NCBI GenBank assembly: GCA_015233515.1
Contig: JADFXS010000015.1
Location: forward strand, 1 to 29,074
From: Deltaproteobacteria bacterium
GTDB lineage: Bacteria; Desulfobacterota; Desulfarculia; Adiutricales; JAGVGV01
Direction: 5' to 3'
Length of the DNA: 29,074 nt
Position numbers and translations under genes: made by a program
The notes under the pieces: generated by a model
What the model saw: only the letters and a program-made list of their open reading frames with translations
What the model was told of the DNA's origin: nothing
Database searches by the model: none
In this document: positions 6,205 through 13,661 of the stretch, one piece after another
Layout: every line of letters starts with the position of its first letter
Numbering within the stretch: position 1 is the first letter of the stretch

Positions 6205-7398
6205 TTATCTTTCTAGCAATATTGGCAGCCTTTTAAGCTGGATACATTGTTCTTCCAAAACGTATTTGTTCATGCCGTCCGGAAAAGTGAAGTCCCGCGC
6301 GAAGGAAAAAAACGCCGATTCCAAAATCCGACACCGCCACTTGGAGAGAACTATGTAGATATCCTTAGCCCCGGCTTGACCCTGCAATCGGAAAGAAACA
6401 CCGACCCCGGGGATGGTAGTGAGGGTGTTAATGAGCTTGGCATGACCGTCAGCCGGGTAAAGTTTCCGATAACTTCCCGCGCCTTCGGATTGGACAATGT
6501 ACACGTATAGTGGTTCGAAGGGATCAATTTTAAATGCAAAAGTATCGCGATTGGAGAGCCGAAACTCGTTCGGAACTCTATCCACGGGATAAGTCTCTTC
6601 CCTACCGGTTGAATACCTCAACGAAAATAATGGTTGTGTTTCCAGGGGAGTATCAAAGTCTCGCGCAATACTTCGAAGGTGACTATTGAACGGGGCAATG
6701 GAACCGGCCAGGTGAAGATGCCGCCTCGCCAGGGAGTAATGCTCATTCTCCAAAAGATAAATTGCCAAGGAATGAGAAAATAAAGCATAAGTTAGATACA
6801 GGGCCGACACGGCCAAAACAGATAAGGCCTCCCAAAACCACGACCTTTTTTTCCGACCGAAAAGCGAGGAGTATACTTCATCTAATGTTTGAACCGGCTT
6901 GAGTTCTATTCCTTTTTGCTTCGCTTGTCGTTTCAGTTCTGGAGCTATTTCGGAACTGTTTTGTTGAGGATAAAAAACCAGGGACACTTCTTCGGGTGTC
7001 CTTTCAATAAGCATCAAGAGTTTTTCGTTGATCGCCTCGACTTTTTCAACCATGCCCTTCTCGGTATCGATAACCCCGGTGGCCCCTATTGTCTTCTTGC
7101 ATTCTCTTCCCAACATCACGCACATGGAAGCAACGGCAAAAGCCAACGCTCCACTCCCGCCATAGATTCTTTTGGTGATGTCGGACTCAATTTGATAAAA
7201 TAAAACGGAGTTGGGGATTCTTTCCCCTTTTTTCATGAGTAAATTATAGGTGGCTAGTGCCGCCCCATGAAATGATTTTTCGACTTCGACAGGAATGCTT
7301 CCGACAGAGACTATTTCTATCGGTTTTGTTCCTTTACCGGCCAGAGGATTCAGCAGGAGATATGTGATATCCTGGTCAAGAAGCAACAGAACCCGCAT
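6205..7398 (-). CDS. Membrane-tethered Lon-like Ser/Lys protease domain with C-terminal DUF4384-like domain
   Basis: A 397-residue protein. Residues about 25-180 resemble the Lon (S16) proteolytic domain: GGSGALAFAVASMCVMLGRE corresponds to Lon's GPSAG helix, ATGVI to AMTGEI, INEKLLML to GGxxEKLLAA, and a C-terminal strand TLDEVYSSLFG matches Lon's final segment. Ser82 and Lys126 align with the Lon catalytic dyad, 44 residues apart rather than 43. GRKKRS at 181-186 precedes a transmembrane helix (about 188-207), which puts the Lon-like domain in the cytoplasm. Residues about 255-352 resemble DUF4384 (LSNRDTFAFKI...LYVYIV...KLYP) and would be periplasmic. There is no AAA+ domain. It is the last gene of the sigma/anti-sigma operon, 27 bases after the anti-sigma candidate. 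Role inferred: sensing and proteolysis of an operon partner. The domain match is by eye. Confidence 0.6.
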   Translation of the reverse strand: MRVLLLLDQDITYLLLNPLAGKGTKPIEIVSVGSIPVEVEKSFHGAALATYNLLMKKGERIPNSVLFYQIESDITKRIYGGSGALAFAVASMCVMLGRECKKTIGATGVIDTEKGMVEKVEAINEKLLMLIERTPEEVSLVFYPQQNSSEIAPELKRQAKQKGIELKPVQTLDEVYSSLFGRKKRSWFWEALSVLAVSALYLTYALFSHSLAIYLLENEHYSLARRHLHLAGSIAPFNSHLRSIARDFDTPLETQPLFSLRYSTGREETYPVDRVPNEFRLSNRDTFAFKIDPFEPLYVYIVQSEGAGSYRKLYPADGHAKLINTLTTIPGVGVSFRLQGQAGAKDIYIVLSKWRCRILESAFFSFARDFTFPDGMNKYVLEEQCIQLKRLPILLER

Positions 7399-7425
7399 GC
7401 TAATTTTCCATTAACAAAAAAAGGA

Positions 7426-7929
7426 CTAATCTTCGGTGATAGTGATCTTCTTCAAAACCAGGCTGCCGATGTCATCCACGATGGCCGCCACTTTGCCTTC
7501 TTCGCTGATCCGCCCCTGGAGGATTATTCTTTGACTGGCGTCTCGGACAGTGATGGTTTTGCCGACGAAATTGAATGGACGTTGCGCTCTGACAATCAGC
7601 GCGGCTCTCTGAGTCGTATCAGCGAGTATCCGTCGTATTTCAATCCTGTATTTTTCATCGGCTGTAATCCAGGTCGCTTCCTGAGGGATGCCGTCGGCCG
7701 CGGCTAAAGGTATAACGTAATCGTCCGCTTCATGCTGCACGATGGATAAATCTTGAAGATCCCAGAGCATCTGGCGACATCGGTTACAGACGGCCAGGTG
7801 CGCGAAGAAGTCGTCCCGGCCTTTTCCTTCCCGCACACATTTCAAGTCCGTGGCCGTGAGGTGTTCATTTACTATTGGTGTATTCATTTCCCATAGTTTC
7901 AGGGCTTTCTTCAGAGTCATGTCCTTCAT
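7426..7929 (-). CDS. Soluble zinc-finger anti-sigma factor candidate
   Basis: A 167-residue protein with no membrane segment. Residues 44-51 carry an HxxxCxxC motif (His44, Cys48, Cys51, in FFAHLAVCNRCRQML), the signature of ZAS-type zinc anti-sigma domains. The C-terminal half (about 85-165) is a beta-rich domain of unknown type (KTITVRDASQRIILQGRISE). It follows the sigma-factor gene by 52 bases and has a strong AAGGAGG Shine-Dalgarno (complement 7937-7943) seven bases before the ATG. Most ZAS anti-sigmas have this gene order; unlike many, this one has no transmembrane helix, so release of sigma would need a cytoplasmic signal or protease. Function is inferred from motif and position. Confidence 0.65.
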   Translation of the reverse strand: MKDMTLKKALKLWEMNTPIVNEHLTATDLKCVREGKGRDDFFAHLAVCNRCRQMLWDLQDLSIVQHEADDYVIPLAAADGIPQEATWITADEKYRIEIRRILADTTQRAALIVRAQRPFNFVGKTITVRDASQRIILQGRISEEGKVAAIVDDIGSLVLKKITITED

Positions 7930-7981
7930 GGGTGGTCCTCCTTAATAGACGAGGAAAGGGCGTTTTATTTTGTTGAAACGA

Positions 7982-8659
7982 TCAATTTATGGAGAGGTCC
8001 GTTTCCTGCAGGTACTCATCGATATCCTCAGGCGCCAGGCGCCACGAGCATTTCCGGCGCAAGAACTTGGCCAGCCGTTCCAAAATGTTCCTGATATTCT
8101 CTGAAACCGTTTCTCTTCGTTTGTCCAAGAGCGCTCCTATTTTCTCGTAGCTTTTTTCATCTTGGTATCGTGCTATTAGCATAAACTGTTCTTTTGGTTT
8201 CAAATTTTTCATAAATTCGCTGATCAGGCCCAGGACCTGATGTCTGAAAAGCAGTATCTCTAATTCAATGTCATCCACTGGTTCATGAGGGGTTTCCATT
8301 ATTTCTTCAAAAGATACGGAACAAGCAAAGCGTATTGGTCGATTCCCCTTTTTTTTATCCGGATCAACCTCGTCCGGCAATGGATGGAACATGTCGTGCG
8401 GAACGTTTTTATTGATATAATTATGAATACTTCCCTGTACTGTTTTTAAGACGTAGCTTTTGTACCCTCCATTCTGGAAATCAACCTCCCTGAAAATGCT
8501 CACTAGGCTGAGCATTCCAACCGCATATAAATCTTTCAACTCCTCACCAGGGTCTTTGAACCAGCCGGAGTAGTGCTTCATGAAACGCCAGGCCATACGT
8601 TTGACTGCTGGTGAAAAGTCGTCTATAAACCGCTCGATGGTCATGCCGCTACTTTCCAT
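7982..8659 (-). CDS. RNA polymerase sigma-70 family factor
   Basis: A 225-residue protein. Region 2 lies at about 10-85, with the core-binding and -10 recognition helices in DLYAVGMLSLVSIFREVDF and YKSYVLKTVQGSIHNYINK, more like FliA/SigB-type factors than short ECF factors. A 55-residue linker follows. Region 4 lies at about 152-200: LKPKEQFMLIARYQDEKSYE with a helix-turn-helix EKIGALLDKRRETVSENIRN. No separate region 3 is obvious. The start overlaps the previous gene by 11 bases; an internal ATG at 8644 (MTIERF) is also possible. The adjacent zinc-finger protein is its likely antagonist. Target promoters cannot be read from this window. Confidence 0.8.
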   Translation of the reverse strand: MESSGMTIERFIDDFSPAVKRMAWRFMKHYSGWFKDPGEELKDLYAVGMLSLVSIFREVDFQNGGYKSYVLKTVQGSIHNYINKNVPHDMFHPLPDEVDPDKKKGNRPIRFACSVSFEEIMETPHEPVDDIELEILLFRHQVLGLISEFMKNLKPKEQFMLIARYQDEKSYEKIGALLDKRRETVSENIRNILERLAKFLRRKCSWRLAPEDIDEYLQETDLSIN

Positions 8660-9908
8660 GTTCCAATGAAAACTCCTTGTAGGATGTGCTTTTTTGAGTG
8701 GGCTCGTTTCGCAGCTGTAGTCGCTTCAAGAATTTGGCTGTCAGGTCTTTTCGCGTCTCGGTGGTGGTGGCCCCATGGATTTTGCCGTAAAGCTCCTCTA
8801 TGTCCACCGATCTCCAAGGAGAGGCGATAATATATATCGTCTCGGTGATCGGACCGGCCTGGGTGGCCAGCAGTTCGTCCAAGTAGTACCATTCCTTTTC
8901 ACCCGTGGGTATCCGATATTCATAGTTCTTCTGGAGAGGGTTATCCACTCCCTGGCTCCAAATCGGATCGGGAAAAAGCCTGTTGATCACTCCATAGCGG
9001 TCCTTCTGGAATATATACAGGAAGACTTTGTCTTGGGAGACGGAAACAAACAACCTGTAGTTGTCCTTGTTGGTTAGGGTAAGCCCCTTTAACTCCTGCG
9101 CCTCTATAGGCTTTACCGCCGATACGCTGCCGCCGTCCTTCTGATATTGAAAGCCGGCCTGGATGCTAAGTGGAGTATTCATCTCCGTGCAGAGTTTTTT
9201 ACTCTGTGGGTCATCAGACACGCTTCGGCAAAACTCTTTGGCTTTGGCCAGTTCGCCTTGAGTCAGTTTAGCCATAATTTCTTTGTAGGGCACACTACAC
9301 CCTTGCACCGCCGTCGGCATATCCATCTTTTTCGCCAATTCACACAAGGGCTGGAGTTCCAGCGCGGATACGAGTTTCCCGGATTTGCCTAAGGCCGCTC
9401 TTTTTTCCTGGAGATAGTTGCGTTTCCCGATATCGATTAATTCACCCAACCTGTCAGTAAGTTTTAGATGTTCGGCCAGTTTTTTGAGATTCTCCATCCC
9501 TTCCGGTGCGATTTCACCTTCGCGGGCGCCGTCTTGCAGGGAAATTTTAACTTGCCCCAGGAATTTCTCTTCTATTTCCTTAGGATCTTGAAAAGGGATG
9601 ATTTCTATTACTATAAACAGGAGTAGGATGACCAGTAATCCTCCGGCGCTCCAAGGCATCCATGGCCAGCGCAACGCGCCGCAAGTGGAGCACTTCCACA
9701 TGGAAGCTCCTGCCTGAGGATCATTACCGGTTCCACAATTCTTGTTCCGGCACTCCCATTCTTTCGGCATCCGATCGCGACCTCCAAACTTTGCCATAGC
9801 CAACTGGTTTCTCAGACTGATTTTTCCCTTTTCATCACGGAATTTCCCGAATAAACATGGACAACCTCTTTTACTGGTGCAGGAAAGACAGTTTCCAAAC
9901 AAAGACAT
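8649..9908 (-). CDS. Zinc-ribbon, single-TM protein with periplasmic DUF4384-like domain
   Basis: A 419-residue protein. The N-terminus is cysteine-rich (Cys7, Cys10, Cys16, Cys18), followed by a zinc ribbon with Cys53, Cys58, Cys73 and Cys76 (WECRNKNCG ... WKCSTCG). A transmembrane helix follows at about 86-105 (SAGGLLVILLLFIVIEIIPF). Residues 110-250 are helical and contain Cys190, Cys204, Cys227 and Cys240. A C-terminal DUF4384-like domain spans about 270-365 (LTLTNKDNYRLFVSV...FLYIFQKDRYGVINRLFP). Topology is probably N-in, C-out. The longest start overlaps the preceding gene by 38 bases; the ATG at 9770 (MPKEWEC) has GGAGG ten bases upstream and is a real alternative, giving 373 residues. 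Second gene of the operon. Function unknown. Confidence 0.65.
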   Translation of the reverse strand: MSLFGNCLSCTSKRGCPCLFGKFRDEKGKISLRNQLAMAKFGGRDRMPKEWECRNKNCGTGNDPQAGASMWKCSTCGALRWPWMPWSAGGLLVILLLFIVIEIIPFQDPKEIEEKFLGQVKISLQDGAREGEIAPEGMENLKKLAEHLKLTDRLGELIDIGKRNYLQEKRAALGKSGKLVSALELQPLCELAKKMDMPTAVQGCSVPYKEIMAKLTQGELAKAKEFCRSVSDDPQSKKLCTEMNTPLSIQAGFQYQKDGGSVSAVKPIEAQELKGLTLTNKDNYRLFVSVSQDKVFLYIFQKDRYGVINRLFPDPIWSQGVDNPLQKNYEYRIPTGEKEWYYLDELLATQAGPITETIYIIASPWRSVDIEELYGKIHGATTTETRKDLTAKFLKRLQLRNEPTQKSTSYKEFSLEHGK

Positions 9909-11007
9909 TGTTCATATCATAATCAAGCGGTACAGGCTTATTTTTAGGCTCTGATACTTCTGTAACTTCAGCATCATTCTTGGTCCGAATTCCCCCCATA
10001 CCCCTCGCCGTGACCCCATCCGGTAAGGATATTCCCGCCGATTTTGTCGAAGCCAGGGCGATGTCGTCGATGCCCATCACTTTTTTGCATACTTTCAAAG
10101 GGTCTTTAAGGGATTCTTTCTGAGCAACCACCACGATATGCTCCTGGCCTTTGTTTTCGTCAAGATTAAGCCACCGGCCTAAATTCGGGACCCGGTAAAG
10201 TCGGCCTGGTTCGACCGCTTCAGAACTAAAGGATAATTCCGGATTGGGGAACAGCGTCGTAATGGAACCGGTTGTATCAATGCGATAAATATAAATATGG
10301 GCTGATGTCTGTGGCATGAATTCGACGGCATAGTTATCTCGATTGGTGAGGGTATCACCGTCCCGCAGGGTTTTTTCCTCCTTAGCTCGCGCATACTTGA
10401 CGCTAACTGTGATTCTTGGACGTTCGCTGATCGGGGCGTTGAAAGTTTGGATGGTGTTTACGATGACAACGCGACGGTTCTGTTTCCGTCCTTCCTCGGT
10501 ATCGTTTGAAGCCACCGGCTTGGTTCTGCCAAAACCCTTGACATCGAATTGAGCGATATCCAGTCCGAAGGTTTTTGTCAGGTAGTCAGCGACAGCCATC
10601 GCTCTTTTACGTGATAATTCAACATTGTAAGGCACGGCAACATTGTCCGTATGGCCTTCAATACTATAAATATAGCCTCTTAACAAAAGGTCCTGAAATG
10701 CCTTACCCAATTCGTCGAGATACTTCACCGAATGCGGGGTTAATTCATCGCTATTGAATTTAAATTCAAGGTGCAGGGTGAGGCTTGGTTTAGCCACGCC
10801 ATCAGCATCTTGAATGGGCTCGGAAGCGGCACCTCTAATTCCGCGCGTCTCATTTTGGTTTGCAGCTTGTGACTTCCGGTCCGGACGAGGGATGAGCGCG
10901 TTTTTATATCGATCAATGAGTCTTTCTTCCTGAGCCATGAGACTGCCGGCATAACCTACAAAAAACAGTGCTAAAATCAGCAGGATCATTTGCTTTCTAA
11001 TTAACAT
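9871..11007 (-). CDS. OmpA-family peptidoglycan-binding protein with DUF4384-like domain
   Basis: A 378-residue precursor. The signal peptide ends near SLMA-QEE (residue 25). An OmpA C-terminal domain spans about 75-185: LEFKFNSDEL, then EGHTDNVAVPYNVELSRKRA and VKGFGRTKPVASN. Asp121 and Arg135 sit where OmpA binds diaminopimelate of peptidoglycan. A DUF4384-like domain follows at about 213-300 (LTNRDNYAVEFMPQTSAHIY...TTLFPNPELSF). There is no lipobox or beta-barrel, so it should be periplasmic and wall-attached. GGGAGAGGG precedes the ATG. It is the first gene of the minus-strand operon and shares its C-terminal domain type with the second and fifth proteins, suggesting these domains interact or respond to the same envelope cue. 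Confidence 0.75.
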   Translation of the reverse strand: MLIRKQMILLILALFFVGYAGSLMAQEERLIDRYKNALIPRPDRKSQAANQNETRGIRGAASEPIQDADGVAKPSLTLHLEFKFNSDELTPHSVKYLDELGKAFQDLLLRGYIYSIEGHTDNVAVPYNVELSRKRAMAVADYLTKTFGLDIAQFDVKGFGRTKPVASNDTEEGRKQNRRVVIVNTIQTFNAPISERPRITVSVKYARAKEEKTLRDGDTLTNRDNYAVEFMPQTSAHIYIYRIDTTGSITTLFPNPELSFSSEAVEPGRLYRVPNLGRWLNLDENKGQEHIVVVAQKESLKDPLKVCKKVMGIDDIALASTKSAGISLPDGVTARGMGGIRTKNDAEVTEVSEPKNKPVPLDYDMNNVFVWKLSFLHQ

Positions 11008-11112
11008 GTATTCCCTCTCCCAATGGGGTCCCCACCATCAAGTTGAACAGTATATCAATCCATACTTGTCTCGATGCGGGAAAATTCTTGTACACGAAAA
11101 TTTGTGGAAGCA

Positions 11113-11160
11113 TTGAAGCCCTCCATAGCCAGCGCCGAGGAATGCGCTCGTTTGCATGTC
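11113..11160 (+). repeat. Diverged partial copy of the dispersed intergenic repeat
   Basis: TTGAAGCCCTCCATAGCCAGC followed by GAGGAATGCGCTCGTTTGCATG matches the start and end of the 117-bp repeat with the middle deleted. Confidence 0.4.
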
Positions 11161-11270
11161 CAGGTTCGGGTAGATGGTCAAATTTTCGATATTAGCCGAC
11201 TTCATAGACGTTCTTGAAAACGGAACTTGCACTTTTTTACTGGTCGCTTCGGCTTTTTCGAAAAAAATTG

Positions 11271-11312
11271 TGGCTCCCCGCGGCAAGTTTCGGGGAATGC
11301 GCGTGCTTGCAT
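11271..11312 (+). repeat. Partial copy of the dispersed intergenic repeat
   Basis: GTGGCTCCCCGCGGCAAG, then TTTCGGGGAATGCGCG and TGCTTGCAT: the first hairpin fused directly to the repeat's end sequence. The remainder of the gene-free stretch 11313-11749 holds no gene that I can support. A TATAAT at 11618-11623 is a possible -10 for the NHL gene but has no good -35. Confidence 0.45.
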
Positions 11313-11749
11313 ATTAAATCATAACTTTCGCATTGAAAGGTGAACAGTTACCTATAGACGCAACTTTTAGGTGATTAACCCGTTGGAACTTTTCATGCGC
11401 GGCGACAAAACATACAATAATATACATTAGTTAAATTCATATGTTCAGGCGCATGTTCCCGCGTGGGCGCCCTTTACCCCCAAGGAATTTTCGCTAGGGT
11501 TTGCGCAACGAAAACTCGTAATTCGTTGTTACGATCTTTCTTGCATCAGAAACCATCCGGCATTGCTTGAACAAGCCTCCGGACAGAAGGAGCGTGTAGC
11601 TATAAACATGTGCCCAGTATAATTTTCGAGCACACAACTATTTTTTACAAATTTTTTCTAAGAAGTCAATTTTTTTCCCAGCATCGAAGGAGGAACCAAC
11701 TGATATATCCGATAGGCCAGTTTGAAGAAAATTCGAAAAAGGGAGGAAT

Positions 11750-13081
11750 ATGCTCATGAGAAAAAAAATCGTGTATGGCGAAGTGGGAATGAAAATTAGA
11801 TTTTGGTTACTGAGTGGAATTTGTCTCTGGGTTGTCTTTGTTTCAACGTTTTGGGCCACAGAGTCTCTGGCAAATTCGTATATTTATACTTACAAATTTT
11901 ATTGGGGAAGTGGTGGCACGGCCAATGGCCAGTTCAATAGTCCTGGGGCGATGGCGTTAGATGGTTTTGGAAATGTCTATGTAACGGATACCGGTAATGA
12001 CCGAATTCAAAAATTTAGTAGCGACGGCAAATTCTTAGCTGCATGGGGAAGCAATGGCACGGCCAATGGCCAGTTCAGCGCTCCAAGAGGTATTGCGTTG
12101 GACGGCTCCGGAAATGTCTATGTGACAGATACCGATAATAACCGAATTCAAAAATTTAGCAGTTCCGGCCAATTCTTGCTCGCTTGGGGAAGCAGGGGCT
12201 CCTCCAATGGTCAGTTCAATGGACCCTATGGTATTGCGGTTGATGTCTCTGGAAATGTATATGTAAGCGAATACTATAATGCTAGAGTTCAGAAATTTAA
12301 TAATGCTGGCCAATTTTTGCTCGCATGGGGGAGCAGTGGCTCAGGCAATGGTCAGTTCCAAAATCCCACCGGTATGGTGGTAGACGGTTTTGGAAATGTA
12401 TATGTGGCAGACTGGTTGGCTGGTTTTTTTGGTCCTGAAAACAATGGCCGAATTCAGAAATTCACTAGTACCGGCCAATTTTTAGCTGTATGGGATGGCT
12501 CTGACCCCGGCAAAGGCTTGTTCTCAGGACCGGAGTATTTAGCGGTTGATGGTTCTGGAAATATCTATGTGACTGATGAAAATGACAACCGCGTTCAGAA
12601 ATTAGATGGTAATGGTCAACTCTTGGTCACATTGCCGAGTTCAGCTGGCGATTTAAATTTATCATCTCCTGAAGGTATAGTGGTAGATATTTCAGGAAAT
12701 GTTTATGTTACTACTGAAGATAAAAACAAAATCGCAGTATTCGCCTTTGTACCAGCGGCGACTGTAAGCGTTACAAAAAACGGGTCTGGGACTGGAAAGG
12801 TGACTAGTAGTCCAGGCAGCATTGATTGTGGCTCAAAGTGTTCGGACAATTTTGCTCTAAATACTGTCATCACGTTGACGGCAAATCCGAATTCAGGTTC
12901 AACCTTTGCGGGTTGGTCAGGGGCTTGTGTCGGAAATGGAACCTGCTCTTTCACCCTCACCAGTGATACTAACGTCGCAGCAACATTTAGCACTAGCTCC
13001 TCTGGTGGTGGAGGCGGTAGTGAGGGAGGAAGCAGCGGAAGTGAGGGCGGCGGGTGTTTTATCTCGACTGTTTTGAATTGA
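11750..13081 (+). CDS. Secreted six-bladed NHL-repeat propeller with InlB-type repeat and CFI tail
   Basis: A 443-residue precursor. The signal peptide core is WLLSGICLWVVFVSTFWA, ending near residue 42. Six NHL repeats follow (about 55-340), each with a P.G.AvD.sGNvYVtD..N.RiQKF pattern, enough to close a six-bladed beta-propeller. A divergent InlB B-repeat domain spans about 343-415 with two cysteine pairs (IDCGSKC and GACVGNGTC, plus GWSG). The tail is a Gly/Ser/Glu linker, then GGGCFISTVLN, the same kind of ending as the protease at 2533-4701. The ATG at 11750 has GGGAGGA directly upstream; an internal ATG at 11789 would also leave an intact signal peptide. NHL propellers bind protein, RNA or glycan ligands; the ligand here is unknown. 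Confidence 0.8.
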   Translation: MLMRKKIVYGEVGMKIRFWLLSGICLWVVFVSTFWATESLANSYIYTYKFYWGSGGTANGQFNSPGAMALDGFGNVYVTDTGNDRIQKFSSDGKFLAAWGSNGTANGQFSAPRGIALDGSGNVYVTDTDNNRIQKFSSSGQFLLAWGSRGSSNGQFNGPYGIAVDVSGNVYVSEYYNARVQKFNNAGQFLLAWGSSGSGNGQFQNPTGMVVDGFGNVYVADWLAGFFGPENNGRIQKFTSTGQFLAVWDGSDPGKGLFSGPEYLAVDGSGNIYVTDENDNRVQKLDGNGQLLVTLPSSAGDLNLSSPEGIVVDISGNVYVTTEDKNKIAVFAFVPAATVSVTKNGSGTGKVTSSPGSIDCGSKCSDNFALNTVITLTANPNSGSTFAGWSGACVGNGTCSFTLTSDTNVAATFSTSSSGGGGGSEGGSSGSEGGGCFISTVLN

Positions 13082-13343
13082 ACTATTCAAAAACTTTGAA
13101 GGCGACCAGAACGTCCCCTTTATTTATGAGCGTCTATATTTTTCATGAGTTAACCATAAATTTTTGTCAACTTTGATCGAGCAGAAGTAAATTTTGGATT
13201 GAGTGCCAATCTCACCCGGTTGTTATATATGAATGAAGCAGATATTTAAAACAACTGAGTCTTGAACATGATTGGCAAAGTTGCTAGGGCGAGACCGTGT
13301 GGATCAGAAAACCCTGGCTGCCTGGAAAATAATCCTGAGGTAG

Positions 13344-13490
13344 AAACATCTGCGCGTGGAAAAGAGCCTTGACAGCATAGCCGTAATTTATCCACAGATA
13401 TACGCAGATGCTAAAACTGCGCTTGAGTATGAACGTATCCTGAAGGCCAGGGAAAAGGCTAAAAATCGGAAAACGCGGATGCGAGGATAG
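13344..13490 (+). pseudogene. Coding-like remnant, C-terminal tail of an unidentified gene
   Basis: This frame is open from a stop at 13341 to TAG at 13488 and reads VEKSLDSIAVIYPQIYADAK, then TALEYERILKAREKAKNRKT and RMRG. That looks like a genuine basic helical C-terminus. There is no start with a ribosome binding site and no upstream continuation in any frame, so it is probably the tail of a deleted gene. The family is not recognised. The rest of 13082-13661 shows nothing I can support. Confidence 0.25.
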
Positions 13491-13661
13491 GGTTAGAACT
13501 TGGGGGTATAATGTTTTTTTCCTGAGCGCTTAGATATGGGGTAAATATTTTTTGCCCGGCCAGTGTCCTCTAAAAAAAGAAAGGCGACGATTTTGCAAAG
13601 ATATAGTTCAGCGATTATCAATAATATCGTTGTGTTGCGCGCGAACCAGGGAAAAGACAAT

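Noticed and set aside
6205..7398. Lon-like domain read as lacking the catalytic lysine (Asn124 at the first Lys of GGxKEK)
   Set aside because: In Lon the catalytic Lys is the second Lys of that motif; Lys126 occupies it here, so the dyad appears present.
13240..13330. Possible cyclic-di-GMP riboswitch (GGCAAAG...CCCTGGCTGCC)
   Set aside because: The conserved junction and tetraloop-receptor sequences of GEMM motifs are not present and no gene on that strand follows within reach.
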